The notes beneath the pieces are model-generated. The model ran no database searches and had not been told where the DNA came from. It saw nothing but the letters and a program-made list of their open reading frames with translations. Positions 7,956 through 15,880 of a DNA stretch of 64,000 nt are shown here, piece by piece (the first letter of the stretch is position 1; each line of letters starts with the position of its first letter). This stretch comes from Bordetella sp. 02P26C-1 (GTDB lineage Bacteria; Pseudomonadota; Gammaproteobacteria; Burkholderiales; Burkholderiaceae_B): assembly GCF_009763255.1 (NCBI RefSeq), contig NZ_WSJB01000022.1, forward strand, positions 62,001-126,000, read 5' to 3'. The position numbers were made by a program, and so were the translations under genes.

Positions 7956-9725
7956 ATGGCTAAAACCGTAGCAGATTTCGTGCTGGACAGACTGGCGGAG
8001 TGGGGGATTCAACGAATCTTCGGCTACCCGGGTGATGGCATCAACGGACTCATGGGCGCGTTCGAACGCGGCGATCACGGCATCCGCTTTATCCAGTCGC
8101 GCCATGAGGAGGAGTCGGCCTTCATGGCATGCGGCCACGCCAAATATACGGGCCAAGTAGGTGTGTGCCTGGCCACCTCCGGCCCGGGCGCGATTCACTT
8201 ATTGAATGGCCTCTACGACGCCAAACTGGATCATCAGCCAGTGGTCGCTATTGTCGGGCAACAGGCACGGACTAGTCTGGGTGGCGATTATCAGCAGGAA
8301 GTCGATCTGACCGCCTTATTTAAAGACGTCGCGCGTGATTTCGTGCAGGTCATGACCACCGCGGAGCAGGCGCGTCATCTCATCGACCGGGCCATGCGCA
8401 TTGCGCTTGAGCAACGCGCGGTCACTTGTATCGTGATTCCCAACGATGTGCAGGACTTGCCGGCCGTCCCGGCTCCACCTCACAAAAAAGGCATGATGCA
8501 CACGGGCATTGGGGCGATCTCGCATTCGCATGTGCCGAACGAGGACGCCTTGCACAACGCGGCGGCCGTGCTCAATCGCGGCAAAAAAGTTGCGATCCTC
8601 GCCGGCGCAGGGGCGCTGGGCGCATCGGACGAGCTGGCCGCGGTGGCGCAACGCCTGGGCGCCGGCGTGGCAAAAGCCCTCTTGGGCAAGGCAGCCCTGT
8701 CTGACAATCTGCCCTACGTGACAGGCAGCATCGGCCTGTTGGGCACCGTACCCAGCTGGCGCTTGATGCAAGACTGCGACACCTTGCTGCTTGTCGGTAC
8801 AACTTTTCCATACACGGAATTTTTACCTCCAGAAGGGCAGGCCGCTGGCGTTCAGATCGACCGGGACGGCCGCTCGATCGGCCTGCGGTATCCGGTGGAG
8901 GTCGGACTAGTCGGTGATGCGAAGCAAACCTTGGCCGCATTGCTGCCGTTGCTGAAACAACAAACCGACCTGGACTGGCGCCACGGCATCGAGAAAGAAG
9001 TCGCCCACTGGCGGGAGGTTGTCACGGCGCGCGCGCAGACGCGGGGCGATCGCATCAACCCGCAGTTGCCATTCATGGAATTATCCAAACGGCTGCCGGA
9101 GAACTGCATCGTCTCCTGCGACTCCGGCTCGGCAACCAATTGGTATGCGCGGGATGTGGATGTGCGTCCCGGCATGCTGGGCTCCGTCTCGGGCGGACTA
9201 GCGACCATGGGCTGCGCCGTGCCATACGCGTTGGCAGGCAAGCTAGCGTATCCGCAGCGACCCGCCGTAGCCTTGGTGGGCGATGGTGCGATGCAAATGA
9301 ACGGAATCAACGTATTGATCACCGTGTCGTCGCGTTGGCGAGACTGGGATGACCCCCGATTCGTTGTGCTCGTTGTCAATAACGGCGATCTCAACCTCGT
9401 GACTTGGGAACAGCGCATCATGGGCGGCGACCCGCGCTTTGCGGATTCTCAGTGTCTGCCGGACTTTTCCTATGCGGAGTATGCGAAGCTGCTGGGGCTG
9501 GAGGGTATCCGTGTCACCGATACGGATCAGGTCGCGGCTGCGCTGGATCGCGCCTTTGCCGCCGATCGGCCCGCCTTGGTCGAAGTCGTGTCCGACCCCG
9601 AAATTCCGCCTTTACCTCCGCACATCACGCCCAAGCAGTTCAGCGCATATATCAAGGCATTGAGGAAGGATGCCGCCGGTGGGGCCGCGTTGCGCGCCAC
9701 GCTCAAACAATGGTGGGCTGGTTAG
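7956..9725 (+). CDS. ThDP-dependent enzyme, pyruvate oxidase/acetolactate synthase-like
   Basis: A 589-residue three-domain thiamine-diphosphate enzyme. The N-terminal Pyr domain has FGYPGDGINGL and the cofactor-activating Glu in SRHEEESAFMACGHA; a central Rossmann-like domain contains AILAGAGALGASDEL; the C-terminal PP domain has the ThDP/Mg motif starting GDGAMQMNG and ending VVNNGDLN. It resembles pyruvate oxidase (PoxB) and catabolic acetolactate synthase-like proteins more than IlvB, and no small subunit is nearby, so decarboxylation of pyruvate is a guess. The ATG at 7956 (MAKTVADFVL) fits the family; an ATG at 7944 is also in frame. Confidence 0.82.
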   Translation: MAKTVADFVLDRLAEWGIQRIFGYPGDGINGLMGAFERGDHGIRFIQSRHEEESAFMACGHAKYTGQVGVCLATSGPGAIHLLNGLYDAKLDHQPVVAIVGQQARTSLGGDYQQEVDLTALFKDVARDFVQVMTTAEQARHLIDRAMRIALEQRAVTCIVIPNDVQDLPAVPAPPHKKGMMHTGIGAISHSHVPNEDALHNAAAVLNRGKKVAILAGAGALGASDELAAVAQRLGAGVAKALLGKAALSDNLPYVTGSIGLLGTVPSWRLMQDCDTLLLVGTTFPYTEFLPPEGQAAGVQIDRDGRSIGLRYPVEVGLVGDAKQTLAALLPLLKQQTDLDWRHGIEKEVAHWREVVTARAQTRGDRINPQLPFMELSKRLPENCIVSCDSGSATNWYARDVDVRPGMLGSVSGGLATMGCAVPYALAGKLAYPQRPAVALVGDGAMQMNGINVLITVSSRWRDWDDPRFVVLVVNNGDLNLVTWEQRIMGGDPRFADSQCLPDFSYAEYAKLLGLEGIRVTDTDQVAAALDRAFAADRPALVEVVSDPEIPPLPPHITPKQFSAYIKALRKDAAGGAALRATLKQWWAG

Positions 9726-9850
9726 TCGGGAAGCTTTTCCCGTGGCGAAACTCGCGAGGCGGGGAAGCGGTGTTCGCGGCCGGGCACGCAGCTTGCGGCC
9801 TCGTGGCGAGCACCGCATTTTGCGCGTGTCGCGACAACGCTGGAGGCTAT

Positions 9851-10168
9851 ATGCACAGACACCACGACAAAGACCACGAGGGCACATTGAGCAGGCTGGT
9901 GCAATCCACGGAAGAATTGCTGCGCCGTACCGCCTCGGTGGGCGGCGCCGAGATCGAGGCCAAACGCGACAGCCTCAAGCGGCATTGGAACGAAGTCAGC
10001 TCAAGCGCGTCCGATTGGCAGGAAGCCGCGGGCACGGGCTTACGAAATCTGTCGCGCGCCGCTGACAAGTGCGCGCATCGGCATGCGTGGGAATCGATCG
10101 GTATCGCTGCGCTCGTCGGCGCGGTGGTCACCGCCTGCCTGCTCACGCGGAATAAGCGTCGGTATTGA
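9851..10168 (+). CDS. DUF883 (ElaB/YqjD-like) family protein
   Basis: A 105-residue protein with a charged, probably helical region (TLSRLVQSTEELLRRTASVG) and one C-terminal membrane segment, WESIGIAALVGAVVTACLLT, closed by basic RNKRRY. This is the layout of the DUF883/ElaB/YqjD group of C-tail-anchored inner-membrane proteins, some of which bind ribosomes in stationary phase. It lies 125 bases after the ThDP enzyme. The longer open frame beginning at 9404 overlaps that gene and is not real upstream of 9851. Confidence 0.75.
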   Translation: MHRHHDKDHEGTLSRLVQSTEELLRRTASVGGAEIEAKRDSLKRHWNEVSSSASDWQEAAGTGLRNLSRAADKCAHRHAWESIGIAALVGAVVTACLLTRNKRRY

Positions 10169-10279
10169 GATGAGGTGTGGCCCGGCAGCTCGCACCCGGC
10201 GTAACGGCAGTGGGCGTAAGGACGCGATGACAGGCTGAACTGTCGGCCCCGGGCCAGCTCATATTACGGTGATATAAAA

Positions 10280-10311
10280 AAGCCCAGACTCGCTAGTTGG
10301 AGTCTGGGCTT
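10280..10311. terminator. bidirectional hairpin terminator
   Basis: AAGCCCAGACTC and GAGTCTGGGCTT form a perfect 12-bp stem with an 8-base loop. A-rich sequence precedes it and T-rich sequence follows it, so it can terminate the DUF883 transcript in one direction and the leftward transcripts from the recombinase side in the other. Confidence 0.85.
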
Positions 10312-10388
10312 ATTCTTGTGCAGAGGAGACAGTCGTTTGGATCAGGATTGCACGGATGCCGCTCGGACTTTCTACTCTGCATAGCGAA

Positions 10389-10418
10389 CAGCCGGCTAGC
10401 GCATAGGCAAACCGGCTG
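10389..10418. repeat. 7-bp inverted repeat between terminator and ferritin remnant
   Basis: CAGCCGG and CCGGCTG are separated by 16 bases in the gap downstream (on the minus strand) of the truncated ferritin-like gene. It may be a leftover transcript-end hairpin of that gene. Apart from this and the terminator at 10280-10311, nothing codes between 10169 and 10457. Confidence 0.3.
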
Positions 10419-10457
10419 GGCTCTGCCGATCATCGAATAGATGACCAGCCCCTCTTT

Positions 10458-10604
10458 TTATTTGGCCGCCTGCTTGACCGCCTTCGCGTTGGTCTGGCTC
10501 AACGCCAGCATGCTCAGTTTTTCATCTGTGGCTTTCTCTTCCGCCATCGTTTCTTTCAGCAGTTTGGCGGCTTCTTTTTGACCTGCTTGCCATCTATCGC
10601 ACAT
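10458..10604 (-). pseudogene. C-terminal remnant of a DUF892 (YciE-like) ferritin-like protein
   Basis: The minus strand reads in frame to a TAA stop with GQKEAAKLLKETMAEEKATD and, after EKLSMLALS, QTNAKAVKQAAK. This matches the final helix and tail of DUF892 ferritin-like proteins (pattern GxxEAAKLL-x-T-x-xEEKATDxKL). The rest of the roughly 160-residue family is missing: homology stops about six codons after an in-frame ATG at 10604, directly beside the recombinase stop codon at 10607. I read it as the surviving 3' end of a gene cut by integration. It was not an annotated open frame and could alternatively be translated as a 48-residue peptide. Confidence 0.65.
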
Positions 10605-10606
10605 GA

Positions 10607-11692
10607 CTATTCTTCATCGAGCAGATATCCCGCCTTGGACGATAGCGCGGCACCGGCTCGGTGATAGCCAACCACGCTGGCCACACTGGCATGATTCGTC
10701 ATCGCCATGATTTCGCCAAGTGGTCTGCCTTGGCGCCCAGCTTCGGTGACAAAGCCTGATCGCAGGCTATGCGCGGTGTAGTCGCCCTCCAGCCCCGCCA
10801 ACGCCGCCCGCGCCTTGACGATGCGACGCACGGCCTCGGCGCTTAAGCCTTCGCCAATCAATCCGCCACGACGCACGCGCCGGAATATTGGTCCGCTGGT
10901 AATGCCCGAAGCAGCAAGCCACGCCTCCAATGCCGCCGCGGCCTTGCCCACGACGGGCTTGTAGCTGTCCGCGCGTTCTGCTCCTTCTTGATTGGTTTTT
11001 GAATAGCCGAGCGTGTACAGAAATCCCTCTGGCACCCGGCGCGTGTTCTCGATGGTCGCGCGCACCACTTCGGAACGGCGGCGGCCGCCACTGGCCCAGG
11101 CGAATAGCAGCATGGCGCGGTCACGCAGCCCGATCAGCGAGTCGTCGCAGGTAGCGAGGATTTGTTCTAGAGGCGCTTTCGTCAGCGCATCCTTGCGGGC
11201 TGGCCGCAGGCCGCGTTTCGCGTATGCGGTGCGTACTCGATCCAACAACGTCTGTACCGCGCGATGACGGCAGGGGTTCGGCAGTTGTTGCGTCTCGTGT
11301 GCTTCGGAAAGGACGGCGAGGCGATGCCGGACAGTGGCCAGCTTGAAAGGGCCGAGTTTCTGTTTGACCTTCGCTCGAACCAGCGCCGCGTCTACCTCGG
11401 GCGGCAGGTCGTGTTGCAAGCCGTCGGGGCCCATGTGCTCCACATGGTCAGCAATGAACTGGAGCACGGTGTTGACCGGCACGGGTAGCTGCATAGGTCC
11501 GCCCATGCGCAGCGCATGCCACGACATCCAGTACTGAATGGCTGACCGATAAGAGGCGAGGGTGTTGTCTGAACTTCCCTCGCGCAGCAGCGCTCGGATC
11601 GAGGCCTCGCTGGGGCCAAGATCCTCATAAAGAACCGCCGGCTCCGGATTTTTCCCGGGCGATAGAAGGCCAAAAGTAGGGTTGTTGTTCAT
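10607..11692 (-). CDS. tyrosine-type site-specific recombinase/integrase
   Basis: A 361-residue phage-integrase-family protein. The N-terminal part is a SAM-like core-binding domain (LREGSSDNTLASYRSAIQYW). The catalytic domain has the first Arg in WASGGRRRSEV, the HxxR box in TAHSLRSGF, the late His/Trp-position residue in MTNHASVASVV and the nucleophile Tyr in VVGYHRAG. It therefore looks active. It is divergent from the KfrA-like gene, with an AT-rich palindrome-bearing gap between them, and its 3' end abuts the ferritin remnant, which suggests that the attachment site lies there. No ribosome site is obvious before the ATG. Confidence 0.88.
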   Translation of the reverse strand: MNNNPTFGLLSPGKNPEPAVLYEDLGPSEASIRALLREGSSDNTLASYRSAIQYWMSWHALRMGGPMQLPVPVNTVLQFIADHVEHMGPDGLQHDLPPEVDAALVRAKVKQKLGPFKLATVRHRLAVLSEAHETQQLPNPCRHRAVQTLLDRVRTAYAKRGLRPARKDALTKAPLEQILATCDDSLIGLRDRAMLLFAWASGGRRRSEVVRATIENTRRVPEGFLYTLGYSKTNQEGAERADSYKPVVGKAAAALEAWLAASGITSGPIFRRVRRGGLIGEGLSAEAVRRIVKARAALAGLEGDYTAHSLRSGFVTEAGRQGRPLGEIMAMTNHASVASVVGYHRAGAALSSKAGYLLDEE

Positions 11693-11714
11693 ACATAGCA
11701 GGACAAGTTTGCCA

Positions 11715-11734
11715 TATGTATTATAAAATACATA
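11715..11734. promoter_or_regulatory. 20-bp palindrome, candidate operator
   Basis: TATGTATT-ATAA-AATACATA is a perfect 8-bp inverted repeat with a 4-base spacer, in a strikingly AT-rich patch between the divergent recombinase and KfrA-like genes. KfrA proteins are repressors that bind palindromes in their own promoter regions, so autoregulation of one or both genes is a reasonable inference. Confidence 0.55.
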
Positions 11735-11770
11735 AGACGTAATAAATATAACGAACTTCGTGTTTTAGAT

Positions 11771-11791
11771 CGGATAACTTTTAATTATCCG
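11771..11791. promoter_or_regulatory. second inverted repeat, candidate operator
   Basis: CGGATAA and TTATCCG form a 7-bp inverted repeat around a 7-base AT spacer, about 47 bases before the KfrA-like start codon. It differs in sequence from the palindrome at 11715-11734, so the two may bind different proteins or serve different promoters. Confidence 0.45.
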
Positions 11792-11838
11792 CCCTAAACC
11801 TCTAGTTCACCACCGCAACGAGAATCTGGAAAGTCACC

Positions 11839-12906
11839 ATGGCCATAGGCGTTCAGCAATCAGATGTGTGGGAAGCGGCCGACGCGCTGCTCAAAGCCGG
11901 CGAGCAGCCCACCATCGAACGGGTGCGACTGCATATGGGTCGTGGCTCGCCAAATACCGTGGGCCCGCATTTAAAGGCCTGGTTTCGCACGCTTGGCGAG
12001 CGACTGACCGGCGCGCCGACATCCATCTCTGCACCCATCCCAGACAGCATCGCGCAGGCCGCGCAGCATTTCTGGGATTTGGCCATGAACGAAGCGCGTA
12101 CCCAATGGCAGGAGGCGATTGCTCAAGAACGTGAGGCACTCTCCAAGGAACAAGAGGCGCTGGCTAATGAGCAAGCCCATTTGGCAGCGGAGCAAAAACG
12201 GCTCGAGCAGCGTGAAACCGACCTGAAGGCCGCCATTTACAGCGCGCGCGAACAAGCCGCCGCTGCGCAGGATCGTGCGCAGGCCTTGGCGGCTCAGTTG
12301 TCCCAAAGCGAAGCCAGAGCTCAGGCGCTAGAGACACGCTTGACCGAAGCCGCTGACCGCGAGCGCGCGCTGCAAGAACAACTGCACCAGCTACAAGGCC
12401 GCCATCGAGACGAGTTACGTGCGGCCGAGGAACGCCATGCCAGCCATGAGCGCCGTTGGTTGACCGACTTGGACGCGCAGCGCCAGACCGCCCGCAAACT
12501 CCAGGACGAGCTCGAAGAGGCGCGCAAGCTGGCGTCGCAGCGCGAGGAGGAGCATGCCGCCGCACTCGCCCAAGCCGCCGATTCCAACCGCCAGAGCGAG
12601 GCGCAGCTGCACGAATCGCGTCAAGACTTGGCCCGCGCGCGACAGCAAATCACCGCACAAGAGAACACGCTCAAAGCGTTGGAAGCGCAACAGGCGCGCA
12701 CAGAACTCGCCGCCGCTACGATTCAGCAGAATCTGCAGGAGAGGCTCGCCGAGCTTAACCAGCGCGTGGCGGAGCAGGGCGAACAGATGCGTGTTAAAGA
12801 CCAACAGATCGCCGCGCAAACCGATGCGCTGAGCCGGCTGCAGTTGCAACTGTTAGACGCGTTGCAAGCTTTGCAGCACAAACCGGCGGAAAAAGCGGCT
12901 GAATAG
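11839..12906 (+). CDS. KfrA-like DNA-binding coiled-coil protein
   Basis: A 355-residue protein. The first ~110 residues are a KfrA_N-type helix-turn-helix region: VWEAADALLKAGEQPTIERV followed by HMGRGSPNTVGPHLKAWF. From about residue 115 to the end it is one long, Gln/Glu/Ala-rich alpha-helical coiled coil (EREALSKEQEALANEQAHLA and similar). KfrA is a plasmid-encoded repressor and nucleoid-like filament protein; chromosomal homologues next to recombinases are often part of mobile elements. GGAAAG precedes the ATG. Its likely targets are the palindromes in the upstream gap. Confidence 0.85.
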   Translation: MAIGVQQSDVWEAADALLKAGEQPTIERVRLHMGRGSPNTVGPHLKAWFRTLGERLTGAPTSISAPIPDSIAQAAQHFWDLAMNEARTQWQEAIAQEREALSKEQEALANEQAHLAAEQKRLEQRETDLKAAIYSAREQAAAAQDRAQALAAQLSQSEARAQALETRLTEAADRERALQEQLHQLQGRHRDELRAAEERHASHERRWLTDLDAQRQTARKLQDELEEARKLASQREEEHAAALAQAADSNRQSEAQLHESRQDLARARQQITAQENTLKALEAQQARTELAAATIQQNLQERLAELNQRVAEQGEQMRVKDQQIAAQTDALSRLQLQLLDALQALQHKPAEKAAE

Positions 12907-13006
12907 TCATGGCCGCCCTGGCGTTATCCAGCCTGCATTGCTCACACGTGTCAAAATAGCGCCTATATACCTCAGCAGTCCGTCATGAGGTGCACTTGGA
13001 GATCTC

Positions 13007-14719
13007 ATGGGCAATTCCAGCGAACACGTCAGCATGGCGTTATTTTGCGATTTCGAAAACGTGGCGCTCGGTGTGCGCGACACGAAATATCAAAAATTCG
13101 ATATTCGCCCTGTGCTGGAGCGACTGCTACTCAAGGGCAGCATCGTCGTCAAGAAAGCGTATTGCGACTGGGAACGCTATAAAGATTTCAAGGCGCCTAT
13201 GCACGAGGCGAACTTTGAGCTGATCGAGATTCCGCATGTACGCCAGTCCGGAAAAAATTCCGCCGATATCCGCTTGGTCGTGGACGCCCTGGATTTTTGC
13301 TACACCAAATCGCACGTCAACACCTTTGTCATCATCAGTGGCGACTCGGATTTTTCTCCGCTGGTGTCCAAACTGCGCGAGAACAATAAAACCGTCATCG
13401 GCGTGGGCGTAAAGCAATCCACCTCGGATCTGCTGGTCGCCAACTGCGACGAGTTTATTTTCTACGACGATCTGGCTCGCGAAATGCAGCGCGCCAGCGA
13501 ATCGCGACGCGACAATCGCGGCTCCGCCAATTCGGGTCAGCGCCGCAGCCCGGACGAAGAGCGCGTGCGCAAGGAAGAGTTGGAACACCGCAAGACACAG
13601 GCGGTGGAAATGGTCGCTGAAACGTTCGAGGCGCTCATGGGCGAGCGTGGCGACAGCGGAAAAATCTGGGCCTCCGTGCTCAAAGATGCGCTCAAACGCC
13701 GCAGACCGGACTTCAACGAGGCTTACTACGGTTTTCGTGCATTCGGCAATCTGCTCGAGGAAGCCCAGTCTCGCGGGCTGCTCGAAGTCGGCCGGGCTGA
13801 AAATTCGAGCACGTATGTGACCCGTAATGGATCGCCTTCGACCGAGGAATCCGGTGGGGACTCGGCGCCGGTAACGGCACACGGAGGCCGAGACAATCAT
13901 TCACGTCAAGAATCCCGGCGCGGCTCGGGCCGCAGGTCTGGGGCCTCTGGCCGTGAAGGCAGGGAAGCGCGGGCTTCGGAGCGCGCACCAGTCGATCAGT
14001 TTGACGGCCCGGTCGCGATTCCCGCGCCGATCGCCGAAGCCGCCTCTAAAGCAACGGTCGAAGAGACCGCAGATCAACGCTCGGAAAGTCCGGATGGCTC
14101 CGAGACCCCACGCAAGTCGAGTTCACGGGGTCGGCGCCGTTCGCGAAACGATGCATCGGGACGGTCGGCGGTAGTGGACGAGCGTTCTGACGCCTTGGCA
14201 GGGGCACCAGCGTCGGATTCCGTTGACTCTTCAGATGGAGTTGGAGCCGAGGATCGTGTCGGAACCGCACCCCATGGAACCCCCGCACCCGCTCCAATGG
14301 AAATCCCGTCCACCGCTGCCGCACCGGTACCACCCACGGTATCCGGATCTCCCCGCGCTTCCGCAGTGCTGCCCCCAGCGGCATCTGGCTCTCCCGGCTC
14401 TGCCGCCCCAAGCTTGATTCCAGTGGCTGCGCCTACCGTGATGGGTTCGATTGCGAGCACGCGTAATCCCGAGGCACTGTCCAACGAGTCCGCCGCACCT
14501 GCCGCCCCGACGAAGAGCCCGCGCGCACGTAAGCGTGCGTCGGCATCCACGAAAGTAGCGCGTAGTGCGGCGCAGGACAGCATACCTACGACGTCGTCTG
14601 TTCCGGAAACGGAGGCCAGTGAAGCGCCATCCGCGCCCGCCAAGCGCGCCAGCAAAACGGCGCGCAAAACCGCCACCCGCACCCGTCGAAAAAAGGACGA
14701 AGGCGAAGAGAGCGCTTGA
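13007..14719 (+). CDS. NYN-domain nuclease-like protein with OST-HTH domain and disordered tail
   Basis: A 570-residue protein. Residues ~8-160 are a NYN (PIN-like, LabA/DUF88) domain: ALFCDFENVALG, SADIRLVVDALDF and FVIISGDSDFSPLVSKLRE carry the conserved acidic residues expected to bind metal. Residues ~200-280 look like an OST-HTH/LOTUS RNA-binding domain (GKIWASVLKDALKRRRPDF, AYYGFRAFGNLLEEA). From ~285 on it is a low-complexity Ser/Ala/Pro/Arg tail ending in Lys/Arg-rich KRASKTARKTATRTRRKKDE. RNA cleavage or RNA binding is the likely activity. GGAGA precedes the ATG. The 3' end contains rightward repeats of charged codons but no frameshift. Confidence 0.82.
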   Translation: MGNSSEHVSMALFCDFENVALGVRDTKYQKFDIRPVLERLLLKGSIVVKKAYCDWERYKDFKAPMHEANFELIEIPHVRQSGKNSADIRLVVDALDFCYTKSHVNTFVIISGDSDFSPLVSKLRENNKTVIGVGVKQSTSDLLVANCDEFIFYDDLAREMQRASESRRDNRGSANSGQRRSPDEERVRKEELEHRKTQAVEMVAETFEALMGERGDSGKIWASVLKDALKRRRPDFNEAYYGFRAFGNLLEEAQSRGLLEVGRAENSSTYVTRNGSPSTEESGGDSAPVTAHGGRDNHSRQESRRGSGRRSGASGREGREARASERAPVDQFDGPVAIPAPIAEAASKATVEETADQRSESPDGSETPRKSSSRGRRRSRNDASGRSAVVDERSDALAGAPASDSVDSSDGVGAEDRVGTAPHGTPAPAPMEIPSTAAAPVPPTVSGSPRASAVLPPAASGSPGSAAPSLIPVAAPTVMGSIASTRNPEALSNESAAPAAPTKSPRARKRASASTKVARSAAQDSIPTTSSVPETEASEAPSAPAKRASKTARKTATRTRRKKDEGEESA

Positions 14720-14889
14720 GCGCTACCAGGGCGCGACACGCCTCTCTTTCATACGCGATTGGACGAGCGGCCGGGTATGTTGCTCGAACCGAAGGGGGAC
14801 TTTCGCGCCGGCACGCGGAGCAGTCGCGATAGGTACGCGCCTTGCTACGGCGCAGGCTCCGTATTTGCTTTGCGTTAAGGAACCTACCC

Positions 14890-15372
14890 ATGCCCACCGT
14901 ACCTATCGCCGCTTTCTGGGACCGCGAGGCGGCTGTCCAAGCCGTGCAGTTGGCGCGGCCGATGCTTGAGAATTCCCTATCGATCAAAAGCGTGTGTGAA
15001 AGCGGATTTCTGCACGTGGTGATCATGAACCCGCTTGCCACGCCCGCCGATTGTGATTTCGCCAATGCGATCCTCTATGAAGAAAGCATTGGTAATCCGG
15101 AGGAATGGGATGCGGACTATGGCGCTTACGCACGCGGCAAGGCGCGATTGAGTTGGCGGACTGGGCTGTCCAGCCACGAGATCTTGGCCCTAAAACCGCA
15201 TCTTTTACATGCCAAGGACGCGCCAGTCTGGGGCAGTGTTTGCCAGGATGGAATCGTGGTGGGCGTCAGTGGCGCAAACCCGTGGTTCGACGAGGCCTTT
15301 GCGCGTGCCGTCGCAGCGTTATTCAAGGCCGTGGTGCAAGGGCGATGCGACGAGGAGTTTCGGGATCGTTAG
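14890..15372 (+). CDS. hypothetical protein, duplicated 3' end
   Basis: A 160-residue soluble protein that I cannot place firmly. The middle has two Trp-containing acidic segments (NPEEWDADYGAYARGKARLSW) and the C-terminal part WGSVCQDGIVVGVSGANPWF followed by an Ala-rich helix is faintly like GlcG/HbpS-type heme-binding proteins, which is only a guess. AAGGAA lies seven bases before the ATG. Its last 105 bases recur at 16428-16532, on the far side of the microcin-like locus, so this gene marks one border of an inserted or duplicated segment. Confidence 0.6.
   Translation: MPTVPIAAFWDREAAVQAVQLARPMLENSLSIKSVCESGFLHVVIMNPLATPADCDFANAILYEESIGNPEEWDADYGAYARGKARLSWRTGLSSHEILALKPHLLHAKDAPVWGSVCQDGIVVGVSGANPWFDEAFARAVAALFKAVVQGRCDEEFRDR
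15267..15371 (+). repeat. 105-bp direct repeat, copy A (3' end of the 14890-15372 gene)
   Basis: This stretch, from CAGTGGC to GGGATCGTTA, aligns without gaps to 16428-16532 with eight mismatches by eye (about 92% identity). Here it is the intact coding end of the upstream gene. Confidence 0.9.
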
Positions 15373-15394
15373 AAAGCTGAGCCCCCGGCGGATG

Positions 15395-15423
15395 ACGCGT
15401 CCCTCGCATTGCGAGCGACGCGT
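15395..15423. terminator. hairpin between convergent genes
   Basis: ACGCGTC-C-CTCGC and GCGAG-C-GACGCGT form a stem interrupted by one C/C mismatch with a tiny AT loop, followed by GTTTGTT. It sits between the convergent ends of the 14890 gene and the immunity-like gene and probably ends one or both transcripts. Confidence 0.6.
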
Positions 15424-15435
15424 GTTTGTTGATCA

Positions 15436-15840
15436 CTATTGGACACGTTGCTTCAACTTGAATCGACGCCCACTCTCGTGCTCACAAAGCCTGCCTTCCA
15501 GCGAGAAAAGTAAGACAAGGCATCCCCAGGTTCCCATAGTCTGCGATCCCCGGACGCATGCAACAGCGGTCATGACAATGCCTGCCACTAGGATAATGAA
15601 GTCTAACCGACGATTTGATATCCCGAGAAACGTCAGGCTGGGGTCATCCCAAACTTTTATCAAGCTCATCCAGACCTGTATCACAGTAGTGGCGCAGGCC
15701 CACCTTAGAATCGCTGAGATCACAGGTTTTACCGCTGCATGGCTGCTAAACGGTAGTAGGGCGACGATGACAAACCCGCCGATTGCATAGGCAATGAGCC
15801 GTTCCCGATAGACAAAGATAAAGTCCCTCGGACTGCTCAT
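15436..15840 (-). CDS. multi-pass membrane protein, putative microcin immunity protein (locus 1)
   Basis: A 134-residue protein with about four hydrophobic segments: LIAYAIGGFVIVALLPF, a helix around ATTVIQVWMSLIKVW, FIILVAGIVMTAVACV and GTWGCLVLLFSL. It starts MSSPRDFIFVYRERLIAY after a strong AGGAGG. It is paralogous to 23043-23462: YRERLIAY, W-x-DP, F-x-GI-x-NR, GTWG and L-E-x-R plus ES-x-RR are shared in order. It is encoded 40 bases downstream of the leader-peptide gene on the same strand. Position and topology match a bacteriocin immunity protein; I recognise no named family, so this function is inference. Confidence 0.62.
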   Translation of the reverse strand: MSSPRDFIFVYRERLIAYAIGGFVIVALLPFSSHAAVKPVISAILRWACATTVIQVWMSLIKVWDDPSLTFLGISNRRLDFIILVAGIVMTAVACVRGSQTMGTWGCLVLLFSLEGRLCEHESGRRFKLKQRVQ

Positions 15841-15880
15841 TGATCTTCCTCCTGAGATGATTCGGCGACAACGTAAATGA

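Noticed and set aside
12100-12900. Possible CRISPR or tandem DNA repeat in the KfrA-like gene
   Set aside because: The apparent repetition is Gln/Glu/Ala codon usage of a coiled coil; there are no regularly spaced identical units.
14074-14739. 221-residue minus-strand frame opposite the NYN protein tail
   Set aside because: Low-complexity antisense of the Ser/Ala-rich disordered tail; no start signal or family.
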